Positions 16,477 through 24,172 of a DNA stretch of 32,820 nt are shown piece by piece (position 1 is the first letter of the stretch; each line of letters opens with the position of its first letter). Source of the DNA: Acidimicrobiaceae bacterium (GTDB lineage: Bacteria; Actinomycetota; Acidimicrobiia; Acidimicrobiales; RAAP-2); NCBI GenBank assembly GCA_003132305.1, contig PKXJ01000035.1, positions 170,974 to 203,793 on the forward strand, read 5' to 3'. The notes below the pieces were generated by a model that was given only the letters and a program-made list of their open reading frames with translations, searched no databases and had not been told where the DNA came from. Both the position numbers and the translations under genes were made by a program.

Positions 16477-17361
16477 TTGAACAGCTCAGCGCTCATCCAC
16501 GCCCTACTGGACGGCGTGTTGACCGGTTCGGTCTACGCCCTCATGGCGACGGGGTTAACTCTCATCTTTGGAGTGATGAACATCATCAACATCGCTCAGG
16601 GAATCTTGGTGATTTTAGGTGCCTACCTGAGTTACACGTTGTCGGTGCACTTTGGAATTGACCTCTTCGCCGGTTTGGTCATCACGATCCCCACGCTCTT
16701 TGTCGTGGGGATCGTGGTAGAGCGCTTTTTCATGACCAAGCTGAAGGGGCCAGAACGGACGTCGATGTCCATTCTGGTCACTTACGCCATCGCCCTCATC
16801 ATCGAGGGAGCACTCAACATGATTTATTCCATCAATGACGTTCAATTAAAAGCTTGGTACGTGAATCAATCGTTTCGGGTCTTTGGTCTTTGGATTCCCT
16901 ACATCTACATGTTCGGCTTTTTTTTGGCGGTCGCCCTTCTGGGCGCGTTGTACGTCATGTTGTACCGGACACGATTCGGCGCGAGCATTCGAGCATCGTT
17001 GGCCGACCAGACGGCCGCGGCGCTAATCGGTATCAACGTCAAGCGCGTGTCGACGATCTGTTTTGGACTCGGTGTCGCCGTCACCGCCGCGGGCGGCATG
17101 GTGTACGGCGCGACCAACGCTTTCAACGCCAGTACCAGTTACGACTTGATCTCTCGACTCTTGACGATCATCGTCTTGGGCGGGATGGGCAGTCTCGGTG
17201 GAGCTCTGTTAGCCGCCATCTTGATGGTGACCCTGGGTGACGTCATCGCGGTGGTCTGGTCGCCGATCTGGTCGACCCCCACGTACTTCTTCGTCCTCGT
17301 GATCGTGTTGTCGTTGCGTCCCCAGGGACTCGTCGGCAAGCTGTCCGTGAGAGAGGCTTGA
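16477..17361 (+). CDS. Liv-type ABC transporter permease, LivH-like
   Basis: Membrane permease of 294 aa with about eight hydrophobic segments. The family motifs are GSVYALMATGLTLIFGVMN near residue 20, NIAQGILVILGAY, and the C-terminal ILGGMGSLGGALLAA loop that contacts the ATPases. It would form the translocation pore with the LivM-like partner and import whatever the binding protein captures. The start is TTG at 16477, three bases after the upstream stop; the next Met would remove the first helix. The stop TGA overlaps the next ATG. Confidence 0.93.
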   Translation: MNSSALIHALLDGVLTGSVYALMATGLTLIFGVMNIINIAQGILVILGAYLSYTLSVHFGIDLFAGLVITIPTLFVVGIVVERFFMTKLKGPERTSMSILVTYAIALIIEGALNMIYSINDVQLKAWYVNQSFRVFGLWIPYIYMFGFFLAVALLGALYVMLYRTRFGASIRASLADQTAAALIGINVKRVSTICFGLGVAVTAAGGMVYGATNAFNASTSYDLISRLLTIIVLGGMGSLGGALLAAILMVTLGDVIAVVWSPIWSTPTYFFVLVIVLSLRPQGLVGKLSVREA

Positions 17362-18362
17362 TGTCAAAAGTAAGGCCTTCGATGTGGAGCCTCGCTCTCG
17401 TCGTCTTGGTCGTGTTCCCGCTCATCGTAACGAATCCGACCTACACGGCGATCGCGGTCTCCACGTTGCTGTTTATGGCGTGCACCACGTCGTGGAACAT
17501 GTTCTCCGGCTACTCGGGCTACGTGTCGCTCGGTTCGGCCATCTTCTACGGGTGTGGGGCGTACACCATGGCCTTGGTGTCGTCCCACGCGCACATGGCC
17601 GGAGGTGGGGCCCAGTTCTGGCTCGTACCACTCGCCGGTCTCGTGGCGATGGTGGTGGCGGTCCCCGTGGGCGCGATCGCCCTTCGCGTGCGCCGACACA
17701 CCTTCGTCGTGATCACGATTGCCCTGTTCTTCGTCTTTCAAACCCTGGCGATCAACGCCTCGTTCACCGGCGGTTCGGCGGGCATCTCGCTGCCGCTAAT
17801 TCCTTGGCTATTCAACTACTACAACCTGCCCTTCTACTACGTCGCGCTCGGCATGGTCGTTTTCGCGACCTTGCTCTCCGCGGGGGTGCGTCGTTCTCGT
17901 TTCGGCCTCCAGTTGCTCGCTATTCGCGACGACGAAGACCGAGCGCTGGGACTCGGGGTTCGCGTAACGGCAGTCAAACTCACGGGCTTCACGATGTCGG
18001 CCTTCACCATCGGTATGGCCGGGGCGGTCTACGCCATGTTCATCGGCCAGATCTACCCCCAGTTCGTCTTTGACCCGACGTTCGATATCACGGTTGCCCT
18101 GATGGCTTTCCTCGGTGGCTTCGGTACGCTGCTCGGTCCCCTGCTCGGCGGACTCATTCTCGAAGCGTCCCAGCAGTACTTGGTCTTGTCGTTCTCGAAC
18201 GGCTCGTTGTACTTGATTCTCTTTGGCGTCTTGTTCTTGTTAGTCATTCTCTTCATGCCGCAGGGCATCGTCGGTGGCGTTTCGCAGTGGTGGGCTCTGC
18301 GAGCGCTGAAGCGTGAAATGGTGTCAATGACTGACCCCGAGGCGGTCGGAGCGAATCCCTGA
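17361..18362 (+). CDS. Liv-type ABC transporter permease, LivM-like
   Basis: Second permease subunit, 333 aa, with roughly eight to ten hydrophobic segments. Typical LivM features are SGYSGYVSLGSAIFYGCGAY, RSRFGLQLLAIRDDEDRALGLG (the cytoplasmic EAA-like loop reads LLAIRDDE), and ALMAFLGGFGTLLGPLLGG near the C-terminus. The ATG at 17361 overlaps the LivH stop; GAGAGG lies at 17351-17356. The stop overlaps the ATG of the first ATPase gene, so the five importer genes are tightly coupled. Confidence 0.93.
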   Translation: MSKVRPSMWSLALVVLVVFPLIVTNPTYTAIAVSTLLFMACTTSWNMFSGYSGYVSLGSAIFYGCGAYTMALVSSHAHMAGGGAQFWLVPLAGLVAMVVAVPVGAIALRVRRHTFVVITIALFFVFQTLAINASFTGGSAGISLPLIPWLFNYYNLPFYYVALGMVVFATLLSAGVRRSRFGLQLLAIRDDEDRALGLGVRVTAVKLTGFTMSAFTIGMAGAVYAMFIGQIYPQFVFDPTFDITVALMAFLGGFGTLLGPLLGGLILEASQQYLVLSFSNGSLYLILFGVLFLLVILFMPQGIVGGVSQWWALRALKREMVSMTDPEAVGANP

Positions 18363-19138
18363 TGGCCACAATTCTCGAGGCGCAAGGCGTGTCACGCTCC
18401 TTCGGGGGCGTGAAGGCGTTGGCGGGCTGTTCCCTCAGCGTCGATAAGGGCAGTATCACTGGCCTCATCGGCCCCAACGGATCGGGCAAGACCACGTTGT
18501 TCAACGTGATGACCGGTTACGTCAAGCCCGATACGGGCACGGTCTCGTTCGAGGGCAACGACGTCACCAACGCACGGCCCAACAAGATCTTCGCTCTAGG
18601 CGTCGGTCGCACCTTTCAACTCACCCGCATCTTCGCTCGTATCAGCGTCATCGAGAACATGCTCGTCGCCACGCAGCGTGATGAGAGTTGGTTGCGCGGT
18701 CTCACACGCTCGAAGTCCTCGAAGTCCGAACTCGACGCCGCGATGGAGTGGCTGGACTTCGTGGGCCTCACTCGCCTGGCCTCGATGCAGGCAGGTTCGC
18801 TCTCCTACGGTCAGCGAAAGCTCCTGGAGTTGGCGTACGTGCTCGTGGCTGATCCCGACGTCGTCTTGCTCGACGAGCCCGCGGGTGGGGTCAATCTCAC
18901 GCTAATCAACGAGATCAGTGAAAAGATTCTCGCGTTGAACAAGGGTGGCAAGACCTTCCTCATCGTTGAGCACAACATGGAGTTCGTCATGAAGATCTGT
19001 GACAAGGTGACGGTGATGCACCAGGGCTGTGACTTAGTGACGGGGACGCCCGGCGAAGTACGAAGTAACCCCGCCGTTCTGGACGCGTACCTGGGCAGTA
19101 GTGACGGCGAAGTCAGTGAAACGGTAGGCCATGGCTGA
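18362..19138 (+). CDS. Liv-type ABC transporter ATP-binding protein, LivG-like
   Basis: ABC ATPase, 258 aa. Walker A is GPNGSGKTT (37-45), the signature region is LSYGQRKLLE (from 147), a variant of LSGGQ normal for LivG, and Walker B is VVLLDEP (167-173), followed by the LivG-typical AGGVN. The H-loop is in IVEHNMEFV. It hydrolyses ATP to drive the LivHM-like permease as a heterodimer with the next gene product. It overlaps the next gene by eight bases. Confidence 0.95.
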   Translation: MATILEAQGVSRSFGGVKALAGCSLSVDKGSITGLIGPNGSGKTTLFNVMTGYVKPDTGTVSFEGNDVTNARPNKIFALGVGRTFQLTRIFARISVIENMLVATQRDESWLRGLTRSKSSKSELDAAMEWLDFVGLTRLASMQAGSLSYGQRKLLELAYVLVADPDVVLLDEPAGGVNLTLINEISEKILALNKGGKTFLIVEHNMEFVMKICDKVTVMHQGCDLVTGTPGEVRSNPAVLDAYLGSSDGEVSETVGHG

Positions 19139-19901
19139 GTCGACCGCCTTCCTTCGCTTCGAAGGAATCGTCGCCGGCTACGGCGGTGGCGACGTCATCA
19201 AGGGCGTGGACTTTAGCGTTCCCCAAGGGGGCGTGACGTGCATCGTTGGTCCCAATGGTTCGGGCAAGTCCACGTTGCTCAAGGTCGTCAGTGGCCTGTT
19301 GCGTCCGCGACTCGGACAGCTCTGGTTCAAGGGGACCCCGCTCGTGGGCTTGACCCCCCGGGAGATTCTGCAACTGGGTGTCGTGCAAGTGCCCCAAAAC
19401 CACAGCCTGTTTCGCGAGATGACCGTAGAACAGAACGTGGAACTCGGGGCGTTCCTCCTCAAGGATCGAAAGGTCATCGCCGAGCGATTGAAGAACGTCC
19501 GCGAGATCTTCCCCATCGTGGCCGAGCGTGCCAAGGACAAAGCCGGGAGCCTCTCGGGCGGTCAACAACGCATCGTCGAGTTCGCGCGCTGTTTGATGTT
19601 GGAACCCGAACTGGTCGTGCTCGACGAGCCCTCGATGGGCCTCGACCCCAAGACCTTGCGCCTAGTGTTCGACACGATCAAGTCGATGAACAGTGCCGGA
19701 CGTACGGTGTTGCTCGTCGAACAGAACGCTCGCCAGGCCCTTCGCATGAGCCACTTCGCCGTGGTGCTGGAGAACGGTCTCCTGCGACTTTCGGGTTCGG
19801 GTAGCGAGGTGTTGAACAACCCCGAGATCGGCGCGCTCTATCTCGGCGGCAGCATCGAAACAACGTCCAAGGCCGTGTCGCCGGCGCCGAGCGAACTTTA
19901 G
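19131..19901 (+). CDS. Liv-type ABC transporter ATP-binding protein, LivF-like
   Basis: ABC ATPase, 256 aa. Walker A GPNGSGKST (40-48), signature LSGGQQ (141-146), Walker B LVVLDEP (161-167) followed by SMGL, and H-loop in LLVEQNAR, all standard for LivF. The VVQVPQNHSLFREMTVEQNV segment matches the family's Q-loop region. It completes the importer. The next gene, a 3-hydroxyisobutyrate-dehydrogenase-like enzyme, starts within ten bases of the stop, so the catabolic genes that follow are almost certainly co-transcribed with the transporter. Confidence 0.95.
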   Translation: MAESTAFLRFEGIVAGYGGGDVIKGVDFSVPQGGVTCIVGPNGSGKSTLLKVVSGLLRPRLGQLWFKGTPLVGLTPREILQLGVVQVPQNHSLFREMTVEQNVELGAFLLKDRKVIAERLKNVREIFPIVAERAKDKAGSLSGGQQRIVEFARCLMLEPELVVLDEPSMGLDPKTLRLVFDTIKSMNSAGRTVLLVEQNARQALRMSHFAVVLENGLLRLSGSGSEVLNNPEIGALYLGGSIETTSKAVSPAPSEL

Positions 19902-19910
19902 GATGACGTG

Positions 19911-20846
19911 ATGAGTGACGACAAGGTACGCATCGGCTGGGTCGGCTGTGGTCGCATGGGCACCGCCATGGCCAAGCGCTTGGTGGTGGCGAAGTACGAC
20001 GTCACGGTCACCAACCGAACCCGGGCGAAGGCTGAAGTGCTCGGTGAACTTGGCGCGAAGGTCGTCGACACCCCGCGCGATCTCGCCGGGTGCGACGTTA
20101 TCTTCATCATGGTCTCGGCCGATAAGGACCTACTCGCCGTCACGACGGGACCCGACGGCATCATGTCGAGCGACGTCGTTCCCAAGGTCGTCGTCGACTG
20201 TTCGACCGTGTCCTCCACGACGTCGGCCCAGGTGCGTGCCGCGATGGCGGCGAGGAACGTCGGGTTTCTCGCCGCGCCGGTGAGTGGCAACCCTAAGGTA
20301 GTCGCCTCGGGTAAGCTCACCCTCGCGGTGTCGGGCATGCGCGACGCCTACGAGACGGTTCGTCCCTACCTCAACGAACTCGGCCACGGCGTCACGTACG
20401 TTGGCGACGGCGAAGTGGCGCGACTCGTCAAGATCTGTCACAACATGTTCTTAGGTATTGTCGCCCAGGCCATGGCCGAGATCACGGTGTTGGCCGAGCG
20501 CGGCGGCATACCCCGCAGTGCGTTCCTCGAGTTCATCAACAACTCGGTCATGGGTTCCACGTTCACCCGTTACAAGACGCCCGCTTTCGTGAACCTCGAC
20601 TTCACGCCCACTTTCACGCCGGTGCTGCTACGAAAGGACTTCGACCTGGGCATGGCCGAAGCGAAGAAGATGAATGTGCCGATGCCGCTCTCGGCGCTCT
20701 GCACCGAGTTGGTGGTATCGGCGATCGGGGCCGGTTACCGCGAGGAGGACTTTGCGGTTCTGCTGCTCGAAGAGGCGCGTAGCGCCGGGCTCGTGCTGGA
20801 GCCGGAGAACATCGAGGTCGACGACGGGTTAGGAGCGAAGTCATGA
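19911..20846 (+). CDS. 3-hydroxyisobutyrate dehydrogenase-family NAD(P)-dependent oxidoreductase
   Basis: Beta-hydroxyacid dehydrogenase superfamily, 311 aa. The N-terminal Rossmann motif is GWVGCGRMGTAMAKRL (GxGxxG at residues 12-17); the substrate-binding block reads APVSGNPKVVASGK where the family has APVSGG..GA..G; and the catalytic Lys is in LVKICHNMFLG. The C-terminal helical domain ends with LLRKDFDLGMAEAKK, again typical. Relatives act on 3-hydroxyisobutyrate, tartronate semialdehyde, glyoxylate or succinic semialdehyde, and some on sulfonates; the substrate here is unknown. The ATG at 19911 is preferred (AGGATGA upstream); a GTG lies one codon earlier. Its stop overlaps the M24-like gene start as ATGA. 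Confidence 0.9.
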   Translation: MSDDKVRIGWVGCGRMGTAMAKRLVVAKYDVTVTNRTRAKAEVLGELGAKVVDTPRDLAGCDVIFIMVSADKDLLAVTTGPDGIMSSDVVPKVVVDCSTVSSTTSAQVRAAMAARNVGFLAAPVSGNPKVVASGKLTLAVSGMRDAYETVRPYLNELGHGVTYVGDGEVARLVKICHNMFLGIVAQAMAEITVLAERGGIPRSAFLEFINNSVMGSTFTRYKTPAFVNLDFTPTFTPVLLRKDFDLGMAEAKKMNVPMPLSALCTELVVSAIGAGYREEDFAVLLLEEARSAGLVLEPENIEVDDGLGAKS

Positions 20847-22093
20847 GCGAGGGATTTGGACCAATCGTCAACACGCCCGGTCACAACGGGGTGGACTTTG
20901 AGACACGCGTGGACTTTGATCGCCTGCGCGCGTATCGCCTCGCGCGAGCCCGCGAGGCGCTCGAGGCCAGCGACCTTGGCGCGATACTGCTCTTTGACGC
21001 CTACAACATTCGCTACGTCTCGCAGACCTGGATCGGCGGCGCGCTCGGGGACAAGATGTCGCGCTACTGCTTACTGACGCGCGGTGGCGAGCCCATCGTG
21101 TGGGACTTTGGCTCGGCGGCGCGCCACCACCAACTCTTCGCGCCGTGGCTCGAGCCCGAGAACTGTCGTGCGGGAATGTTGGGACTTCGCGGCGCCATCG
21201 CGCCCAAGGCCGGACTCTTCGAGTCGGCCGTCAAAGAGATCGTCGGGATCTTGAACGACCACGGCGTCCTCGGTCAGCCCATTGGTATTGACATCATCGA
21301 GCTGCCCTTCCTCTTCGAGATGCAAAAGGCGGGCGTCGACGTTCGTGACGCCCAGCAACTTATGCTCGACGCGCGACAGATCAAGAATCCCGACGAGCTG
21401 ATGCTGCTCTCTCAGGCCGCGGCCATGGTGGACGGGGTCTACCACGACATCTTCGAAGCGTTGAAGCCCGGCGTTCGAGAGAACGAGATCGTGGCGCTCG
21501 CGAACAAGCGCCTCTACGAGATGGGTTCCGATCAAGTGGAGGCCATCAACGCGGTCTCGGGGGAACGGTGCAACCCGCACCCGCACAACTTCACGGACCG
21601 CATCATTCGCCCCGGCGAACAAGCATTCTTTGACATTATTCACTCGTACAACGGCTATCGGACCTGCTACTACCGCACGATGTCGGTCGGCAGTTCCACC
21701 GGGCCCCAGCGCGACGCCTACGCCAAGGCTCGTGCGTGGATGGACACGGCGATCGACCTGGTGAAACCCGGCGTCGGTACCGACGAGATCGCCCTCGCGT
21801 GGCCCGCCGCGACGGACTTTGGCTTCGCCAACGAAATGGCGGCCTTCGGTCTGCAGTTCGGTCACGGGCTCGGACTGGGCCTGCACGAACGGCCCGTCAT
21901 CAGTCGCTTGAACAGTCTGCGCGATCCCATTGAGTTGAAGGCGGGCATGGTGTTCGCCCTCGAGACGTACTGCCCGGCGTCGGACGGCGTGTCGGCGGCG
22001 CGCATCGAAGAAGAGATCGTCGTCACCGAGAACGAGCCGTCGATTCTTACGCACTTCCCGGCGCAAGAACTCATGGTCGCGAACCGGTACTAG
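20843..22093 (+). CDS. M24 (creatinase/aminopeptidase-fold) protein with altered metal site
   Basis: A 416-aa pita-bread-fold protein with an N-terminal creatinase-like domain (about 25-180: RAYRLARAREALEASDLGAI, LFDAYNIRYVS) and a C-terminal M24 domain (from about 190). M24 metallopeptidases bind two metals through Asp, Asp, His, Glu, Glu. Here the first Asp (Asp264 in FFDIIHSYNGYR), His341 (FGHGLGLGLHERP), Glu374 (ALETY) and Glu389 (ARIEEE) are present, but the second Asp, expected in a GYR-S/T-D-xxR context, is Cys275 (GYRTCYYRT). The protein may be mononuclear, bind a different metal, or be metal-free like creatinase. The N-domain recalls DMSP lyase DddP, but that enzyme's metal Asps are missing. 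Its position between the dehydrogenase and E1 alpha argues for a catabolic step on a small molecule. Confidence 0.85.
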   Translation: MSEGFGPIVNTPGHNGVDFETRVDFDRLRAYRLARAREALEASDLGAILLFDAYNIRYVSQTWIGGALGDKMSRYCLLTRGGEPIVWDFGSAARHHQLFAPWLEPENCRAGMLGLRGAIAPKAGLFESAVKEIVGILNDHGVLGQPIGIDIIELPFLFEMQKAGVDVRDAQQLMLDARQIKNPDELMLLSQAAAMVDGVYHDIFEALKPGVRENEIVALANKRLYEMGSDQVEAINAVSGERCNPHPHNFTDRIIRPGEQAFFDIIHSYNGYRTCYYRTMSVGSSTGPQRDAYAKARAWMDTAIDLVKPGVGTDEIALAWPAATDFGFANEMAAFGLQFGHGLGLGLHERPVISRLNSLRDPIELKAGMVFALETYCPASDGVSAARIEEEIVVTENEPSILTHFPAQELMVANRY

Positions 22094-22102
22094 GAGGAAC
22101 GA

Positions 22103-23110
22103 ATGTCCAACACGAAAATAGCCCCCGCGAACAGTGACCTCGCGCACAAGATTGCGATGTACCGCAGTCAGTTCGCGCTGCGTCAGTTCGAGAATCGCGC
22201 GTACGACCTGTTCTTGGAGAACTTCGTCAAGGGCACGAGCCACCTCGCCATTGGTCAAGAGGCCATCGCGGCGGGCGTCGCCGCCGCGATGCGTCCCGAC
22301 GACTGGACGTTCGCCACGTACCGCGGTCACGCCCACACGCTCGCGCGCGGCGTACCGATGGCGCCAGTCTTCGCTGAACTCATGGGTCGCACCAACGGTC
22401 TCATGGCCGGCAAGGGCGGTTCGATGCACTTAACGAGCGTCGAGCACGGGATGATGGGTTCCTACGCTGTGATCGGCGCGCACCTCCCGATCGCCTGCGG
22501 CGCGGCGTGGAGCGCGCAGTACCGCGGCACGGAGCAGGTCGCCGTCGCCTTCTTTGGCGATGGCTCGACGAACATCGGCTCGTTTCACGAGGCGCTCAAC
22601 TTCGCCGCCGTGTGGAAGTTGCCGGTGATCTTCTTCTGTGAGAACAACCTCTGGATGGAGTACACGCGCACCTCTGACGTCACGGCCGTCGCCAATCCCG
22701 CGGCGGACCGCGCGTCGGCCTACGGTCTCGAGAGCATCATCGTCGACGGCAACGACGCCGACGCGGTCTTTGACGTCACGAGCGCCGCGTTCGCAAGGGC
22801 GCGGGCCGGCGAAGGCCCGAGCATGATCGAAGCCAAGACGTATCGACATGGGGGGCACTCGCGGGCCGACCCCGGAAAGTACCGTCCCGACGACGAGCTG
22901 GCCGAGTGGATGGCCAAGGATCCCATTCCGCGCTACCGAGCTCGCCTCCTCGACGCCGGCGTCAGTGAAGAAGAGATACTTGCTTTGGAGAGCGAAGTCG
23001 ACGCTGAAGTGGACCTCGCGACCGAAGAAGCCAAGGCCGGCGACGTGCCGGGCGAGGACCTGTTGTTAAAGGACGTATGGGCTGATGGAGGTGCCTCGTG
23101 GCGCAACTGA
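22103..23110 (+). CDS. Thiamine-dependent dehydrogenase E1 alpha subunit (acetoin/pyruvate type)
   Basis: E1 alpha of a 2-oxoacid or acetoin dehydrogenase, 335 aa. The TPP/Mg motif is FFGDGSTNIGSFHEALNFAA, closing with CENN (179-182). Other marks are KGTSHLAIGQEA, TYRGHAHTLARG, AGKGGSMHLTSVEHGMMGSY and the YRHGGHSRADPGKYR loop. The GKGGSMHL version points to pyruvate or acetoin enzymes more than to branched-chain ones. With E1 beta it would decarboxylate or cleave the substrate and pass the acyl group to lipoyl-E2, encoded in the opposite arm. A strong AGGAGG precedes the ATG, nine bases after the M24-like stop. It overlaps E1 beta by 13 bases. Confidence 0.93.
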   Translation: MSNTKIAPANSDLAHKIAMYRSQFALRQFENRAYDLFLENFVKGTSHLAIGQEAIAAGVAAAMRPDDWTFATYRGHAHTLARGVPMAPVFAELMGRTNGLMAGKGGSMHLTSVEHGMMGSYAVIGAHLPIACGAAWSAQYRGTEQVAVAFFGDGSTNIGSFHEALNFAAVWKLPVIFFCENNLWMEYTRTSDVTAVANPAADRASAYGLESIIVDGNDADAVFDVTSAAFARARAGEGPSMIEAKTYRHGGHSRADPGKYRPDDELAEWMAKDPIPRYRARLLDAGVSEEEILALESEVDAEVDLATEEAKAGDVPGEDLLLKDVWADGGASWRN

Positions 23111-24075
23111 CCTTTCGTGAATCGATCGCGCGCGGCATCGCCCAGGAGATGCGTCGCGACGAGTCGGTAGTGCTCTTGGGCGAGGACGTCGGCGCGGCCG
23201 GAGGGGTCTTCAAGGGCACCGTCGGACTGCTCGAGGAGTTCGGCGGCGTGCGCGTTCGCGACACACCCATTAGTGAGCAGGCGATACTCGGCGCGGCCAT
23301 GGGCGCCGCGATGACCGGACTGCGACCGATCGCGGAGATCATGTTCTCGGACTTCTTCGCGGTCTGTTGGGACATCGTCGCCAACGAAATCGCGAAGAGC
23401 CGTTACATGACGAACGGACAGGTGACGTTCCCCCTCGTCATTCGCTCGGGCAACGGCGGCGGTCTGCGCTTTGGCGCGCAGCACTCGCAGAGCGTCGAGA
23501 ACTGGGCGATGATGGTGCCTGGACTGAAGGTGGTCGTTCCCTCGAACGCACTGGACGTCATTGGACTGATGGCCGCCGCGGTGCGCGACGACGATCCCGT
23601 GATCTTCCTGGAGGCGAAGGTCCTCTACTCCTCGAAGATGGACGTGCCCGACGGCGACATCGTCGACACGTTGGGTTCGGCGAAAGTTCTTCGCGAAGGT
23701 TCGAACGCGACGTTGGTGGCCCTCGGTTCGATGGTCCCTCGAGCGCTCGAGGCCGCCAGCGAACTCGCGGCCAACGGCATTGACTGCACGGTGATTGACG
23801 TTCGATCCCTCGTGCCGCTCGACACGACGACCATTCTTCGTGAAGTCGCCGCCACCGGTCGACTCTTCACGGTGGAGGAGAATCCTCGGCTCTGTGGTTG
23901 GGGAGCGGAAGTGGCCTCGATCGTTGCCGACGAGATCTTCTACGACCTCGACGGTCCAATCGTTCGAATCACGACGCCGCACATTCCGTTGCCGGCCGCC
24001 GACGCGCTCGAAGACTTGGCTATTCCGTCCGTTGAACGCATCGTGACGACCGTCCAAAAATCGATGAACTCGTAG
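23098..24075 (+). CDS. Thiamine-dependent dehydrogenase E1 beta subunit (acetoin/pyruvate type)
   Basis: E1 beta, 325 aa. Family features in order: FRESIARGIAQEM, the TPP-linked Glu in LLGEDVGAAGGVFKGT, RVRDTPISEQAILGAAMGAA, EIMFSDFFAVCWDIVANEIAK, GLRFGAQHSQSVENWAMMVP, and the C-terminal transketolase-like domain with CTVIDVRSLVPLDTTTI and the VEENPRLCGWGAEVA stretch. It completes the E1 heterotetramer with the preceding gene. The GTG at 23098 follows GGAGGTG inside the E1 alpha coding end. It is the last gene of the right arm and is followed by a convergent MFS gene. Confidence 0.93.
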   Translation: MAQLTFRESIARGIAQEMRRDESVVLLGEDVGAAGGVFKGTVGLLEEFGGVRVRDTPISEQAILGAAMGAAMTGLRPIAEIMFSDFFAVCWDIVANEIAKSRYMTNGQVTFPLVIRSGNGGGLRFGAQHSQSVENWAMMVPGLKVVVPSNALDVIGLMAAAVRDDDPVIFLEAKVLYSSKMDVPDGDIVDTLGSAKVLREGSNATLVALGSMVPRALEAASELAANGIDCTVIDVRSLVPLDTTTILREVAATGRLFTVEENPRLCGWGAEVASIVADEIFYDLDGPIVRITTPHIPLPAADALEDLAIPSVERIVTTVQKSMNS

Positions 24076-24103
24076 AGTTTGCTTCGCGAGGGTCTTTTGC
24101 TGT

Positions 24104-24128
24104 TCGCGCGCGCTACGCCGTCGCGCGA
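24104..24128. terminator. Possible hairpin between convergent genes
   Basis: Arms TCGCGCG and CGCGCGA with an 11-base loop, in the 97-bp gap between E1 beta and the convergent MFS gene. It is GC-rich with no T-run, so if it terminates transcription it would be an atypical element. Confidence 0.3.
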
Positions 24129-24172
24129 CCAGGGACACGACGAACTCTGAGCAAGGCATCGTCGGGAGGCTT

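Noticed and set aside
20843-22093. DMSP lyase DddP
   Set aside because: The N-terminal domain recalls DddP, but its metal-binding Asp residues in the FDxD...VDISR region are absent here (FDII...CYYR), and no DMSP genes adjoin.
19911-24075. Valine or branched-chain amino acid degradation operon
   Set aside because: Importer, HIBADH-like enzyme, E1/E2 and ALDH suggest it, but E1 alpha has the acetoin/pyruvate-type GKGGSMHL motif, the ALDH does not look CoA-acylating, and acyl-CoA dehydrogenase, enoyl-CoA hydratase and hydroxyisobutyryl-CoA hydrolase are missing.
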